This document shows, piece after piece, positions 1 through 8,883 of a DNA stretch of 64,000 nt. Below the pieces are notes generated by a model that was not told the origin of the DNA, did no database searches, and saw only the letters and a program-made list of their open reading frames with translations. Origin of the DNA: Pseudovibrio sp. JCM 19062 (GTDB lineage: Bacteria; Pseudomonadota; Alphaproteobacteria; Rhizobiales; Stappiaceae); assembly GCA_001310715.1 (NCBI GenBank), contig BAXV01000007.1, positions 1 to 64,000 of the forward strand. The letters are read 5' to 3'. The stretch's first letter is position 1. Each line of letters starts with the position of its first letter. Position numbers and translations under genes: made by a program.

Positions 1-1154
1 TTCATGATGGATGAGAACGCGCTCCAAGTGCTGCAAGCAGTGAGATGGCAGCGGCAATGAGATAGAGGTCCGGGCTTTCATCAAACACGAGGAACGGGAA
101 CGAGAAGTACTGGGCATACATCTGGTCATCAGCTTGCCAGATAGTTGCCTGCCACTGCTCCGATGCCAACGCCGAGGAGCGCAACGACGGAGACCAGCTT
201 GGCGTAGTGACCGGCAATGGCCCATGAGGAGTATCCGCAGGCTTTCAATAGGCCGATCTGCTCGCGCTCCAATGCAATTAGGCGGGACAGGATCATGTTG
301 ACGAGGAAGGCGGAGACCAGCAGGAACGTTGGGGGCAGCACTTTTGCCATGGCGGAGAGCTGGGTCAGCTCAGCATCCAGAAACGCGTGGGATTGTTGCT
401 CTTTGCGCTCATAAGCGCCGGTGCCGCCGTAGGGCTTGAGCAGGCGGTCAAGTTTTTCCAGCACGCATGGTGTGCAGGCGCCTCTGAGTAGTTTGAGCGA
501 GATGTCGTTGCCCGCGCTGCTCATGTCGAACAGTCCTTCCATGGCAGGCTGGGCCATAAAGAAGACAGCGAAGCGGCGATCATCGGGAACCAGATCTCCC
601 GGCCCCAGAGCGTAGATGAATTCGGGAGAGAGGATGATGCCAGTGATTTCAAGGCTCAGCTTTTTGCCGTTGAGGGTGGCGCTGAAGGTGTCGCCGGGGT
701 TGAGGCCGTGTGCTTTGGCAAAGCGGGCATTAAGGGCGACTTCGTTTGAGCGAGTGCCTTCGGGGAGGCGGCCTGCTCGCAGGTAGAGGCGGTTGACGGC
801 TGGCTTTCTGCCAGAAGGCAGGGACAGGGCGATGCCAGCGGCAGGCTCTGCCATTTGCGGAATGTCTAAAATGGCGGAGCGGACGATGCGCATCTCGACG
901 GCGGCAACGCCATCAATGGCGGCAATGCGTTCTTTCAGGTGGTCTGGTGCGCGGACGGCCTGCGCGAAGATGTGGCCGAAGCGGTATTGGTCGTAATAGG
1001 ATTCCTGCGTTTGGCTCAGTGAGCGGTAGGCACCCTGGGCAAGAATGAGCGTCATCACTCCGCAGGCCATGACCAAAGCGATGGCAAGAACTTGCGCCCA
1101 GAGGCGTTTCAAGTCGCGCACTACTTTCCGGTCGAGGACAGGCAGGGTTACCAT
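1..1154 (-). CDS. ABC transporter permease, FtsX/MacB-LolC type (partial, runs off the left edge)
   Basis: This is the inner-membrane permease of a lipoprotein- or macrolide-export-type ABC transporter. An N-terminal membrane helix (about residues 17-40) is followed by a periplasmic MacB_PCD-like domain (about 45-245). The FtsX core helices then begin around residue 265, with the typical segment about losing and regaining contact with the ATPase ([15 protein letters not shown]). The start overlaps the end of the ATPase gene by 7 bases, so the two are one translationally coupled operon. The frame breaks near 129-135 and resumes with [15 protein letters not shown], the expected loop before the next helix. 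A second break near 10-25 restores an FSSIM-like continuation. The 3' end lies outside the window. The substrate cannot be told from sequence. Confidence 0.85.
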
Positions 1155-1855
1155 GCAACCTCCGAGGGCTGCTTGGGTGTTTCGTTCTCATGGGTGCTTT
1201 CGATGGCGCCGTCCTTGAACACGTAGACACGGTTTGCCATTTGCTGGATTGCCGAGTTGTGGGTGATGATGGCCGTGGTGGTGCCCAGCTCTTTGTTGAT
1301 GCGCTGCAACGCTTCCAGAACCAGCGTGCCGGTTTTGGTGTCGAGCGCTCCTGTGGGCTCATCACAGAGCAGGACTTCGGGTCGCTTGGCGATGGCGCGG
1401 GCGATGGCAACACGTTGCTGTTCGCCGCCGGACATTTCCGCCGGGAAGTGGGAGGCGCGTTGGCCGAGGCCGACCAGCTCCAGCGCTTCCTGCGGGTCGA
1501 GCGGGTCTTTGGCGATCTCTGTGGTCAGGGCCACATTTTCCCATGCGTTGAGGCTGGGAATGAGATTGTAGAACTGGAAGACAAAACCGACGTAATCACG
1601 CCGGTAACGGGTCAGATTGGCCTCGCTGAAGTTGGTCAGGTTCTGGCCCATGAAAGAGACATCGCCGGAGGTGGCATTGTCGAGCCCGCCGAGAATATTC
1701 AGGAAGGTGGATTTGCCGGAGCCGGATGGCCCGAGCAATACAACCATCTCACCCTCAAAGAGAGTCATGGAGACACCCCGAAGGGCATGCACCTGTACCT
1801 CATTGGTTGTGTAGGTTTTGGTGACGTTTTCCGCGATGAATACTGGCGTTGGCAT
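1148..1855 (-). CDS. ABC transporter ATP-binding protein, LolD/MacB family
   Basis: This 235-residue ATPase drives the FtsX-type permease that follows it. The sequence shows Walker [10 protein letters not shown] (42-50), a Q-loop in [11 protein letters not shown], signature [14 protein letters not shown], Walker [12 protein letters not shown] and the switch histidine in IITHN. The length is normal for the LolD/MacB ATPase family, and the PTGALD and ATSGDV details fit it. The frame is intact. It is the first gene of a minus-strand operon whose promoter should lie in 1856-2100. The family exports lipoproteins, peptides or drugs, and the substrate here is unknown. Confidence 0.92.
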   Translation of the reverse strand: MPTPVFIAENVTKTYTTNEVQVHALRGVSMTLFEGEMVVLLGPSGSGKSTFLNILGGLDNATSGDVSFMGQNLTNFSEANLTRYRRDYVGFVFQFYNLIPSLNAWENVALTTEIAKDPLDPQEALELVGLGQRASHFPAEMSGGEQQRVAIARAIAKRPEVLLCDEPTGALDTKTGTLVLEALQRINKELGTTTAIITHNSAIQQMANRVYVFKDGAIESTHENETPKQPSEVAW

Positions 1856-1982
1856 AGGCCCCCAACCTGAATGTGCAGCTACGTTACACTATAGCCTCGG
1901 ACCCGATTTTAATGGCAATGATCCTGCTCAAGGAACTGAGTAAATTCCCTAGGTCAAGTGTCGTAGGTCAGTGTTGAGTATC

Positions 1983-2013
1983 AAAGGCCCCGCCATTTGG
2001 TGGGGCTTTTGTT
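1983..2013 (+). terminator. Rho-independent terminator-like hairpin
   Basis: Arms GCCCCGCC (1987-1994) and GGTGGGGC (1999-2006) pair around a 4-base loop with one G-U, and a T-rich run follows at 2007-2013. No coding gene ends just before it on the plus strand, so it may end a short untranslated transcript. The rest of 1856-2385 shows no gene I can support and must hold the promoters of the ABC operon and of the Crp/Fnr regulator. Confidence 0.6.
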
Positions 2014-2385
2014 GTCTGGGCGGGGTTAGTCAGATGGTGTGGTCAGCCTTGGGTTGGGTCTGTTTGCCAAACAGCAACGACATTTGTGGAGGCCTTGATA
2101 GGCCTCTGATTCTCTTTTGATCTTTTTTTTGCTCCCTCAGCGGGTGTCATTCGTCCTTTTTAGAGGGCGATATTGTCGCAGAAGAATAGACTGAAATAGG
2201 CCTTTTGGGGGAGAAAGACGTAGCGTTCAGATCATACTTAGAAGTCATGTGCAGAAAGTGGACTAGGCCAATGAGTTCACTGTGAATTTCTTAATGTTTT
2301 CTGCTATAACCATCCGGCTTCATCCTACGGGTTCTTTGAACTGAAACACTCGTAGACTGGCTTGGTGTTTTCTAATTGATCTACG

Positions 2386-3101
2386 GTGTCTTCTTTGAGA
2401 AGTCTTGATGAAAATCTTATTTCCCACATTCCTCCGTTTCGAAAGCTGGAACGTGTTGATGTCAGAGAGATTTTAGACGCTGCAACGCCTAAGCGTTTCA
2501 GTGCGGGTCAGGCTATCTTTGAAGAGCATGAACCGGCAGAGCGGTTTTATCTGCTGCTGGACGGCCATGTGCGCGTTGTTCGCACAACGGCTGGTGGAGA
2601 TCAGGTGATTGCCCGGCACATCGTCAGCGGTGAGCTGATGGGTATCGCGTCTGCGCTTGGCCGTACGACCTACCCAGCCAGCGCGGTTGCCATTGATGAT
2701 TGCCTTGTGCTGTTTTGGCCGACCAATCTGTGGGACACGTTTACCGGGAAGTATGACGGCTTTGCAACGGAAACCTATAAGACCGTTGGAGCGCGTATCT
2801 CTGAAGCAAACAACCATATTCTGGAGTTGGCGACACAGCAGGTTGAGCAGCGTGTTGCGCGTGCTTGATGAGACTTGCCATCCAAAGCAGCCGCACCACT
2901 GAAGAGGGAATGGAAATTGATTTTCCTCTCACACGCCAGAACATTTCCGAGATGACCGGCACTACCCTTTACACTGTGAGCCGTTTGCTAAGCGCTTGGG
3001 AAAAGCAGGGAATCGTGACCAGCGGACGCAAAAAGGTGGTTGTGACCGACATGGGCAAGCTGAAGATTCTTGCTGATTTGGACCCTTTGGCGGAGTCCTG
3101 A
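2386..3101 (+). CDS. nnrR: Crp/Fnr-family regulator, NnrR-type nitric-oxide-responsive activator
   Basis: This is a transcription factor with an N-terminal cyclic-nucleotide-binding fold (about residues 20-130: KRFSAGQAIFEEHEPAERFYLLLDGHVRV) and a C-terminal winged helix (LTRQNISEMTGTTLYTVSRLL). It lacks the N-terminal cysteine cluster of FNR, as NnrR/DNR proteins do. The frame breaks at 2866-2870. Restoring one T gives VARALMRLA and joins the two halves into about 238 residues, a normal family length. It lies directly upstream of norCBQD on the same strand, the usual place for the NO-sensing regulator of that operon. The first in-frame start is GTG at 2386, with a TTG at 2395 also possible. 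Confidence 0.85.
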
Positions 3102-3216
3102 ATGTTGCCGGGCTGTCGGCCCGCCTCCTCTAGGCAAAACTACCAGTATTCTTGTATCTCTATCTCTTTGTTTTAAATTAGTTTTTTTATCTAATATCAG
3201 TTATTTGACGAATAGG

Positions 3217-3230
3217 TTGTTCTAGCACAA
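3217..3230 (+). promoter_or_regulatory. Candidate NnrR/Fnr-type box upstream of norC
   Basis: TTGTTCTAGCACAA fits the Crp/Fnr pattern TTG-N8-CAA, and its right half CACAA matches known NnrR half-sites. It lies 61 bases before the norC start, a distance suited to activation. A second, shorter perfect palindrome, TTGACGTCAA, lies at 3240-3249; its role is unclear. The activator role is inferred from the neighbouring nnrR. Confidence 0.5.
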
Positions 3231-3291
3231 ACTTAACCTTTGACGTCAATTTTATCATCTTCGGGACCGTAACCACGATAGGATTCCGTAG

Positions 3292-3744
3292 ATGTCAGAA
3301 TTCCTTACAAAATCGCGGGCACGAAATATTTTTTATGGGGGATCGTTGTTCTTCATAGGCATATTTGGCGTGCTCACAATTGATAGCCACCTTTACATCG
3401 TCAATGAGGCGACTTCAAAGATGCCGCTGACCGACGAGGTCGTGCTGGGCAAACACATTTGGGAAAAGAACTCCTGCATTAACTGCCATACGTTGCACGG
3501 GGAAGGTGCTTACTTTGCACCGGAAGTGGGTAACGTGATGACACGTTGGGGTGTTCTGGATGATCCGGATGATGCTGCTGAGACACTTGGCGCATGGATG
3601 GCGTCACAACCCAGCGGGATCGAAGGGCGTCGCCAGATGCCACACTTCGAGTTGACTGATGAAGAAGTCCGCGGCCTCTCTGAATTCTTGCGTTGGGCTG
3701 ATAAGACCAACACGCAAGACTGGCCACCGAACGACGCTGGTTAA
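3292..3744 (+). CDS. norC: Nitric oxide reductase cytochrome c subunit
   Basis: NorC is the membrane-anchored cytochrome c subunit of the cNor nitric oxide reductase. It takes electrons from periplasmic carriers and passes them to NorB. One membrane helix occupies about residues 13-32. The heme c motif CINCH lies near residue 62, followed by the NorC-typical TLHGEGAYFAPE. The methionine in RRQMPHF is the likely distal heme ligand. At 150 residues it is full length with an intact frame. It is the first gene of the nor operon, with norB starting 10 bases after its stop. Confidence 0.97.
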   Translation: MSEFLTKSRARNIFYGGSLFFIGIFGVLTIDSHLYIVNEATSKMPLTDEVVLGKHIWEKNSCINCHTLHGEGAYFAPEVGNVMTRWGVLDDPDDAAETLGAWMASQPSGIEGRRQMPHFELTDEEVRGLSEFLRWADKTNTQDWPPNDAG

Positions 3745-3754
3745 GGGTGGTATT

Positions 3755-5122
3755 ATGAAATACAGTTCTCAAAAAGTCGCGTATGCCTACTTCATGGCTG
3801 CGCTTGGTTTATTCGCAATTCAGGTGCTGGGCGGTTTGCTCGCTGGCTGGATTTACGTTTCACCTAATTTCCTTTCGGAATTGCTGCCGTTCAACATCAT
3901 TCGCATGGTGCATACAAACGCACTGGTTGTCTGGCTTCTTCTTGGCTTCTTCGGAGCGGCTTACTTCATCATTCCGGAAGAGAGCGAGCGCGAGATTCAC
4001 TCCGTTAAACTCGCTTATATTCAGCTGATCATTCTTGTGGTTGGTACTCTTGGTGCTGTTGTCAGTTACCTGATGGGTATTCATGGCGGCCGTGAGTTCC
4101 TTGAGCAGCCGCTCTGGGTTAAATTCGGCATTCTTGTTGCTGCACTGATCTTCCTGTTCAACATCTCTATGACCGTGCTGAAAGGCCGTAAGACTGCCAT
4201 TACCAACATTCTGGTGATCGGTCTGTGGGCTCTTTCCCTGCTGTGGCTGTTTGCGTTCTATAACCCGGACAATCTGAGCCTCGACAAAATGTACTGGTGG
4301 TACGTGATTCACCTTTGGGTGGAAGGTACCTGGGAACTGGTGATGGCTTCCATCCTTGGCTTCCTGATGCTGAAACTCACCGGTGTTGACCGTGAGGTCA
4401 TCGAGAAGTGGCTGTACATCATCGTAGCGACCGCTCTGTTCTCCGGTATTCTGGGCACAGGACACCACTACTACTGGATCGGGACGCCGGGTTATTGGCA
4501 GTGGATTGGTTCTGTCTTCTCTACCTTGGAAGTCATTCCATTCTTCCTGATGATGACCTTCTCGTTCGTCATGGTCTGGAAAGGTCGTAAGAACCATCCA
4601 AACAAAGCGGCTCTGCTGTGGTCTCTTGGTTCTGCAACTGTTGCCTTCTTCGGCGCTGGCGTCTGGGGCTTCCTGCATACTCTGCACGGCGTGAACTTCT
4701 ACTCACACGGTACACAGATCACTGCAGCGCATGGTCACCTTGCCTTCTTCGGTGCCTACGTCGCTCTGAACCTTGCAGTGTTCACCTACGCAATGCCAAT
4801 GCTTAAGGCTCGCAGCCCATACAACCAGGTTCTCAACATGGCCAGCTTCTGGCTGATGACCGGTGGTATGTCCTTCATGACCTTCGTGCTGACATTTGCC
4901 GGAACCATCCAGACACACATGCAGCGTGTGATTGGTGAGGACTTCATGTCCGTACAGGACCAGCTGACAGTGTTCTACATCATGCGCTTCGGTGCTGGTG
5001 CGGCTGTTGTTCTGGGCGCTCTGTTGTTCATCTACTCTGTGCTTGTACCGCGCAAGGAGCTGTTCACCGAGAGCACTGGTTCCACTCCTGAAGCCAAAGC
5101 AGTTCTGGAAGGTGGTCGTTAA
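3755..5122 (+). CDS. norB: Nitric oxide reductase catalytic subunit (cytochrome b)
   Basis: NorB reduces two NO to N2O at a heme b3/non-heme iron site in the inner membrane. The 455-residue product has about 12 hydrophobic helices. Histidines expected to bind the metals are visible in VHTNALVVW, HLWVEGTWELV, GTGHHYYWIG and HGHLAFFGAY. I chose ATG 3755 because AAGGGTGG precedes it and the product then begins MKYSSQKVAYAYF, as in the family; the open frame extends further upstream into norC. The stop overlaps the norQ start (TAATG), which indicates translational coupling. Confidence 0.97.
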   Translation: MKYSSQKVAYAYFMAALGLFAIQVLGGLLAGWIYVSPNFLSELLPFNIIRMVHTNALVVWLLLGFFGAAYFIIPEESEREIHSVKLAYIQLIILVVGTLGAVVSYLMGIHGGREFLEQPLWVKFGILVAALIFLFNISMTVLKGRKTAITNILVIGLWALSLLWLFAFYNPDNLSLDKMYWWYVIHLWVEGTWELVMASILGFLMLKLTGVDREVIEKWLYIIVATALFSGILGTGHHYYWIGTPGYWQWIGSVFSTLEVIPFFLMMTFSFVMVWKGRKNHPNKAALLWSLGSATVAFFGAGVWGFLHTLHGVNFYSHGTQITAAHGHLAFFGAYVALNLAVFTYAMPMLKARSPYNQVLNMASFWLMTGGMSFMTFVLTFAGTIQTHMQRVIGEDFMSVQDQLTVFYIMRFGAGAAVVLGALLFIYSVLVPRKELFTESTGSTPEAKAVLEGGR

Positions 5123-5919
5123 TGACTGTACAGAACCACGTTTTTGATGTGCCCTATTATCAGCCTATCGCCGATGAATGTGCACTATTCGAAACGGCTT
5201 TTAACAAAGGTCTGCCCCTTCTTTTGAAGGGGCCGACGGGCTGCGGCAAAACCCGCTTTGTAGAGCATATGGCCGCAAAGCTGGGTCGCCCCATCTACAC
5301 CGTGGCATGCCATGATGATCTTTCTGCAGCTGACCTGATTGGTCGTTACCTGCTGAAAGGGGGTGTGACCGAGTGGGTAGATGGCCCTCTAACGCGCGCG
5401 GTTCGCGAAGGTGCGATCTGCTATCTTGATGAAGTGATTGAAGCACGGAAAGACGTTGCGGTTGTTTTACACCCGCTGACTGATAACCGTCGCCGTCTCA
5501 TCATCGAGCGTACTGGCGAAGAGCTGCAAGCTCCTCCGAACTTCATGCTCGTTGCCAGTTACAACCCCGGTTATCAGAATGTTCTGAAGCAGATGAAGCC
5601 TTCCACACGGCAGCGCTTCCTTTCAACCACATTCGATTTTCCTGATGCGGAAACCGAGGTTCAGGTTGTTGCTAAAGAAAGCGGACTGGATGCTGAGCGT
5701 TCCAAATCACTGGTGCGTCTTGCAGGTCATATTCGTGGTCTTTCCAGTCTTGATCTGGAAGAGGGGGTCTCGACCCGCTTGCTGATCTACGCTGCCTCCC
5801 TGATTGCTGGTGGTATGCCAGTTGAAAAAGCACTGCAATACTCTGTTGTTGAACCACTGAGTGATGAGCTTGACGTTCAGGTTGCGCTTCGTGATTTGAT
5901 CGCAGTTGTTTACGGGTGA
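5122..5919 (+). CDS. norQ: Nitric oxide reductase activation protein NorQ (MoxR-type AAA+ ATPase)
   Basis: NorQ is a cytoplasmic AAA+ chaperone of the MoxR class that works with NorD to insert the non-heme iron into NorB. Walker A GPTGCGKT lies near residue 36, Walker B AICYLDEV near 95, and sensor 1 in LVASYNPGYQN. The 265-residue length and the position after norB match the family. The frame is intact. Its stop overlaps the region just before norD. Confidence 0.95.
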   Translation: MTVQNHVFDVPYYQPIADECALFETAFNKGLPLLLKGPTGCGKTRFVEHMAAKLGRPIYTVACHDDLSAADLIGRYLLKGGVTEWVDGPLTRAVREGAICYLDEVIEARKDVAVVLHPLTDNRRRLIIERTGEELQAPPNFMLVASYNPGYQNVLKQMKPSTRQRFLSTTFDFPDAETEVQVVAKESGLDAERSKSLVRLAGHIRGLSSLDLEEGVSTRLLIYAASLIAGGMPVEKALQYSVVEPLSDELDVQVALRDLIAVVYG

Positions 5920-5924
5920 GCCTG

Positions 5925-7868
5925 ATGAAAGAGCAAATACTGGAGTTTTTAGAGCCTGAAGAAGCCGTAGGTAACCTGTGGCATGATTATGCTTCAAGTC
6001 TGGGTGCTCCAGTGCACTACGAGGATATGGAGGTCGAGCTGGCTCAGGTTCGTACCTCCGTGCAAGTGGTGTTCCGCGGGTTAGGTGGTGAAGCGAAGGT
6101 GGAGATCAGCCAAGCTCCGGCAACCGCTTCAACCTACCGTATGCCTGTTAAACGTAAGCTTGGTAACGCGGCAGAGACGATCTTTCTGTCGGAGTTTGAT
6201 GGTGAGCGTTTGAGACTTCCTCCGGTGCTGGGTGTCTTCCCGGAAGCGGAAATGAACAGAGCCCATTACATCTGGCTTGCTGCCTTTGCGGCGAACTGCG
6301 ATGTGCAGGAAAAGCCGGTTGATCCATTGCAGGCGGATGTGCAAGCGTTGGCGCTGGCCAAGCAGGCGATTGAGCGTGTTTGGGAAAAGTGTGTTGGTCT
6401 GCAAGACTTTTTCCTTCAGTCCTGCGAATTTCTCTTACAAACCCGCAAGCGCCCAAGTCTTCCTGAGTGGGAAGCTGCGGTTGAAGCCATCGTGCTTGAG
6501 TTGCTTGGTGGGCCGAGAGCGGTGACCAGCACCAGTGCAACCATTCGCAAGGCGATGGAATGTGTTGATGAGCGCTGGAAACTGACCGCACCGCGCGGAT
6601 ATTGCCCTTTTGCACCGGTGCCGATCTGGGTCTCCAGTGAGTTGGTCAATGGCGAACGTGGTGAAGAGCGCTCGGACGAGCAGGCTCCGCCAACGCCGCA
6701 GGGTGCCAGCGCAACAACGAAACGCAAAGCAAAGCGTGAGAAACGCGAGCAGGCGGATCGTAAAGACAGTTTTATTCTACACCGGTTTGAGGCGATCCTC
6801 TCTTGGGTAGAAAGCATGAACCTCAACCGTAGTACGGATGACGACGAAGAGGAAAATGCGCAGAAAGCAGCTGATGATCAGGACTACATCAGCCTCTCCA
6901 AAAATCAGCGGAAAGCAGCGACGCGGTTGCGGTTGCATCTGGACCTCTCTCCGGAAGACGCCGACCATGAACGCCTTTCCGACAAATACACTTATCCTGA
7001 GTGGGACCATCGTCAGCGCAAGTTTTTGGAAGACCATTGCCGTGTTCTGGAAAAGGACGCCGAGCCGGATTACGAGAGCGTGCTACTGACGGACCCGTAT
7101 CACAAGCGCCGCATCCGGCAGGTGAAGCGTCAGTTTGAGGCGCTGCGTCCGAAGCGGATCATGCAGATGCGGCAGGCTGAGGGATCGGAACTGGATTTGG
7201 ATGCATTGGTCACAGCACAGGTTGATCTGAAGGCATCAGGTTATGCATCCGACCGGATCTTCCAGGATGCGCGTGCTGTTGAGCGCGATCTTTCCGTTGC
7301 CATGTTGCTTGATACATCCCGCTCCACCGAAAGTGCGGTTGGGGATTCCAGCGTGATCGAGATTGCAGGGGCTGCCTTGGCTGCACTGTCCGGCGGTGTT
7401 GATGCCAGTGGGGATCATCTGGGTGTCTGGGGGTTCTCCTCCCTGAAGCGGGATCGTGTTTTCATGAACAAGGCCAAAGGCTTCAATGAGCCGATGAGCG
7501 ATGAGGTGATCGCGAAGATTGGTGGGCTGAAGCCGTGTTACTACACCCGCCTTGGTGCTGCGATCCGGCATACCACCGCGCAGCTTGCCTTGCAGCAAAC
7601 ACAGCGGAAGCTTTTGCTTGTACTAACAGATGGAAAGCCAAACGATCTTGATCACTATGAAGGCATTCACGGCATTGAAGATAGCCATATGGCTGTGCGT
7701 GAAGCCCGCCGACAAGGTATGGCGGTTCATGGTGTGATTGTTGACGAGGACGGGCAGGATTGGTTTGCCCGCATCTTCGGCAAGGGTGGCTATACACTGT
7801 TCCCAAATCCGGAGCGCCTGACACGTGCGCTCCCCGATATCTATAGAAGCCTGACAAGGGAGTATTAG
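5925..7868 (+). CDS. norD: Nitric oxide reductase activation protein NorD (VWA domain)
   Basis: NorD is the partner of the NorQ ATPase in NO reductase maturation. The roughly 647-residue protein has a helical N-terminal half, a charged linker around residues 235-310, and a C-terminal von Willebrand A domain. The metal-ion site DTSRST appears near residue 463, with the later acidic motif LVLTDGKPND. ATG 5925 is preferred because GGGTGAG ends 4 bases before it; an in-frame GTG at 5916 would add three residues. The frame is intact. Confidence 0.93.
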   Translation: MKEQILEFLEPEEAVGNLWHDYASSLGAPVHYEDMEVELAQVRTSVQVVFRGLGGEAKVEISQAPATASTYRMPVKRKLGNAAETIFLSEFDGERLRLPPVLGVFPEAEMNRAHYIWLAAFAANCDVQEKPVDPLQADVQALALAKQAIERVWEKCVGLQDFFLQSCEFLLQTRKRPSLPEWEAAVEAIVLELLGGPRAVTSTSATIRKAMECVDERWKLTAPRGYCPFAPVPIWVSSELVNGERGEERSDEQAPPTPQGASATTKRKAKREKREQADRKDSFILHRFEAILSWVESMNLNRSTDDDEEENAQKAADDQDYISLSKNQRKAATRLRLHLDLSPEDADHERLSDKYTYPEWDHRQRKFLEDHCRVLEKDAEPDYESVLLTDPYHKRRIRQVKRQFEALRPKRIMQMRQAEGSELDLDALVTAQVDLKASGYASDRIFQDARAVERDLSVAMLLDTSRSTESAVGDSSVIEIAGAALAALSGGVDASGDHLGVWGFSSLKRDRVFMNKAKGFNEPMSDEVIAKIGGLKPCYYTRLGAAIRHTTAQLALQQTQRKLLLVLTDGKPNDLDHYEGIHGIEDSHMAVREARRQGMAVHGVIVDEDGQDWFARIFGKGGYTLFPNPERLTRALPDIYRSLTREY

Positions 7869-7871
7869 ATT

Positions 7872-8064
7872 ATGAAGCTTTTTTTACATGGTACTGGGCT
7901 TTGTGGCAGGTCTGCTGCCTTTGTCCGCGATGGCTGCACTTTCCGGATATCAGCGTCCGGTGCCCCAGCCACAAAGTGCGACTGCTGAACTGTGGTTCCT
8001 GCTGGCAACCATCATGCTTGTTGCTTCCCTCGTTGTTGTGCATTTGGTTGTGAAACGCAGATGA
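7872..8064 (+). CDS. Small membrane protein of the nor operon (frame interrupted)
   Basis: From ATG 7888 a 58-residue protein reads MVLGFVAGLLPLSAMA..., with a hydrophobic N-terminal stretch, a short Pro/Gln-rich loop and a second helix (LWFLLATIMLVASLVVVHLVV) ending in a basic tail. An upstream ATG at 7872 joins it if the run of seven T at 7879-7885 is really six, giving an MKLFYMVLGF start. It follows norD by 3 bases and overlaps the next gene (ATGA), so it belongs to the operon. Small two-helix proteins (NorF- or NnrT-like) occur at this place in other denitrifiers, but I cannot assign one by sequence. Confidence 0.55.
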
Positions 8065-8306
8065 ACGAAGATGAACTCAGCAATCGCATCAGCGTAAGAC
8101 GGTTGGCGCTCTACCTCTATCCGCTAGGGATCGGGGCCGTTGGCATCAACCTGTTTTTCCTGTCGCTGATTTTCTCATGGGTTGGGTTGCCGGTGATGTC
8201 ACCTTACCTTGCGATGGCTGGTGGCGTTGTATTCGGTTACCCGTTTGCTTATCCCTTCGCAAAACATATCCGATACCTCATGGATAAATCAGACGGCCTA
8301 ATCTAG
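8061..8306 (+). CDS. Small two-helix membrane protein of the nor operon
   Basis: This is an 81-residue protein with a charged N-terminus (MNEDELSNRISVRR) and two hydrophobic helices (about residues 19-40 and 45-65), then a basic C-terminus. Its ATG overlaps the stop of the preceding small gene, so the two are probably translated together as the last members of the nor operon. I do not recognise a named family. A role in NO reductase assembly or NO handling is suggested only by position. The frame is intact. Confidence 0.65.
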   Translation: MNEDELSNRISVRRLALYLYPLGIGAVGINLFFLSLIFSWVGLPVMSPYLAMAGGVVFGYPFAYPFAKHIRYLMDKSDGLI

Positions 8307-8386
8307 TAGTACTCTAAGACCTGTGCCGAAAATAGAATTAATGATACATCGCACCTATTGATTGTTAATTTTATTAGGAATTAGAA

Positions 8387-8631
8387 ATGACATATGATGA
8401 AGTCCTTCCAATTTGGTGGAGTTTCGCTTGGAGATGGGCGATTGTCGGCACAATCGGAGGTTATTTTGCGGGAGTGATGGAGGGATTGTAGGTGCTCTGG
8501 TTGGCTTCCCGGGTATTGAGACGTTGTCAGCTGCTTCTGGTTTGTTGGTTGGCGTTCCGATCAGTATTTGGGCCACGCGTGCAGCTATTAATAAGCATGG
8601 CCTTAGGCCAATGGATGAGATCCAAAGGTAA
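8387..8631 (+). CDS. Small hydrophobic protein, unknown (frame interrupted)
   Basis: The reading frame from ATG 8387 begins MTYDEVLPIWWSFAWRWAIVGTIGGYFAG and breaks near 8475. The next frame then continues DGGIVGALVGFPGIETLSAASGLLVG..., ending MDEIQR. The joined product is about 81 residues with two glycine-rich hydrophobic segments. TTAGGAA precedes the start. It is separated from the nor operon by 80 bases and followed by a strong terminator, so it may be a separate transcript. Function unknown. Confidence 0.45.
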
Positions 8632-8690
8632 GGTGCGAGCAGCTGTTGGCTAGCTCCTACTAACGAAGCAATCTAATAACTACTAGATGT

Positions 8691-8720
8691 AAAAATGCGG
8701 CCAATTGGGCCGCATTTTTT
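8691..8720 (+). terminator. Strong intrinsic terminator
   Basis: AAAAATGCGGCC and GGGCCGCATTTTTT form a near-perfect stem around a 4-base AATT loop, with A and T runs on both sides, so it could work in either direction. It closes the small-gene tail of the nor region. Confidence 0.85.
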
Positions 8721-8883
8721 GTGTGTGGTGGTCTTGATGGGCATTTCTGACAATTCTGAGATGTGTGTTCTTATGCAAGCATTGCTTCGGGACACTGGAG
8801 CTTTGTTGCGTTGCTTCTGGTTTGGTGGTTCCTATTGGGAGAAACAGCCTTTGGGTGCGCTTGTTGCCCGTACATTCTCCGTT

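Noticed and set aside
1190..1870. 226-codon plus-strand open frame
   Set aside because: Antisense to the ABC ATPase, which carries all ATPase motifs.
3860..4687. 275-codon minus-strand open frame
   Set aside because: Antisense shadow of norB; highly charged His/Gln-rich translation with no domain.
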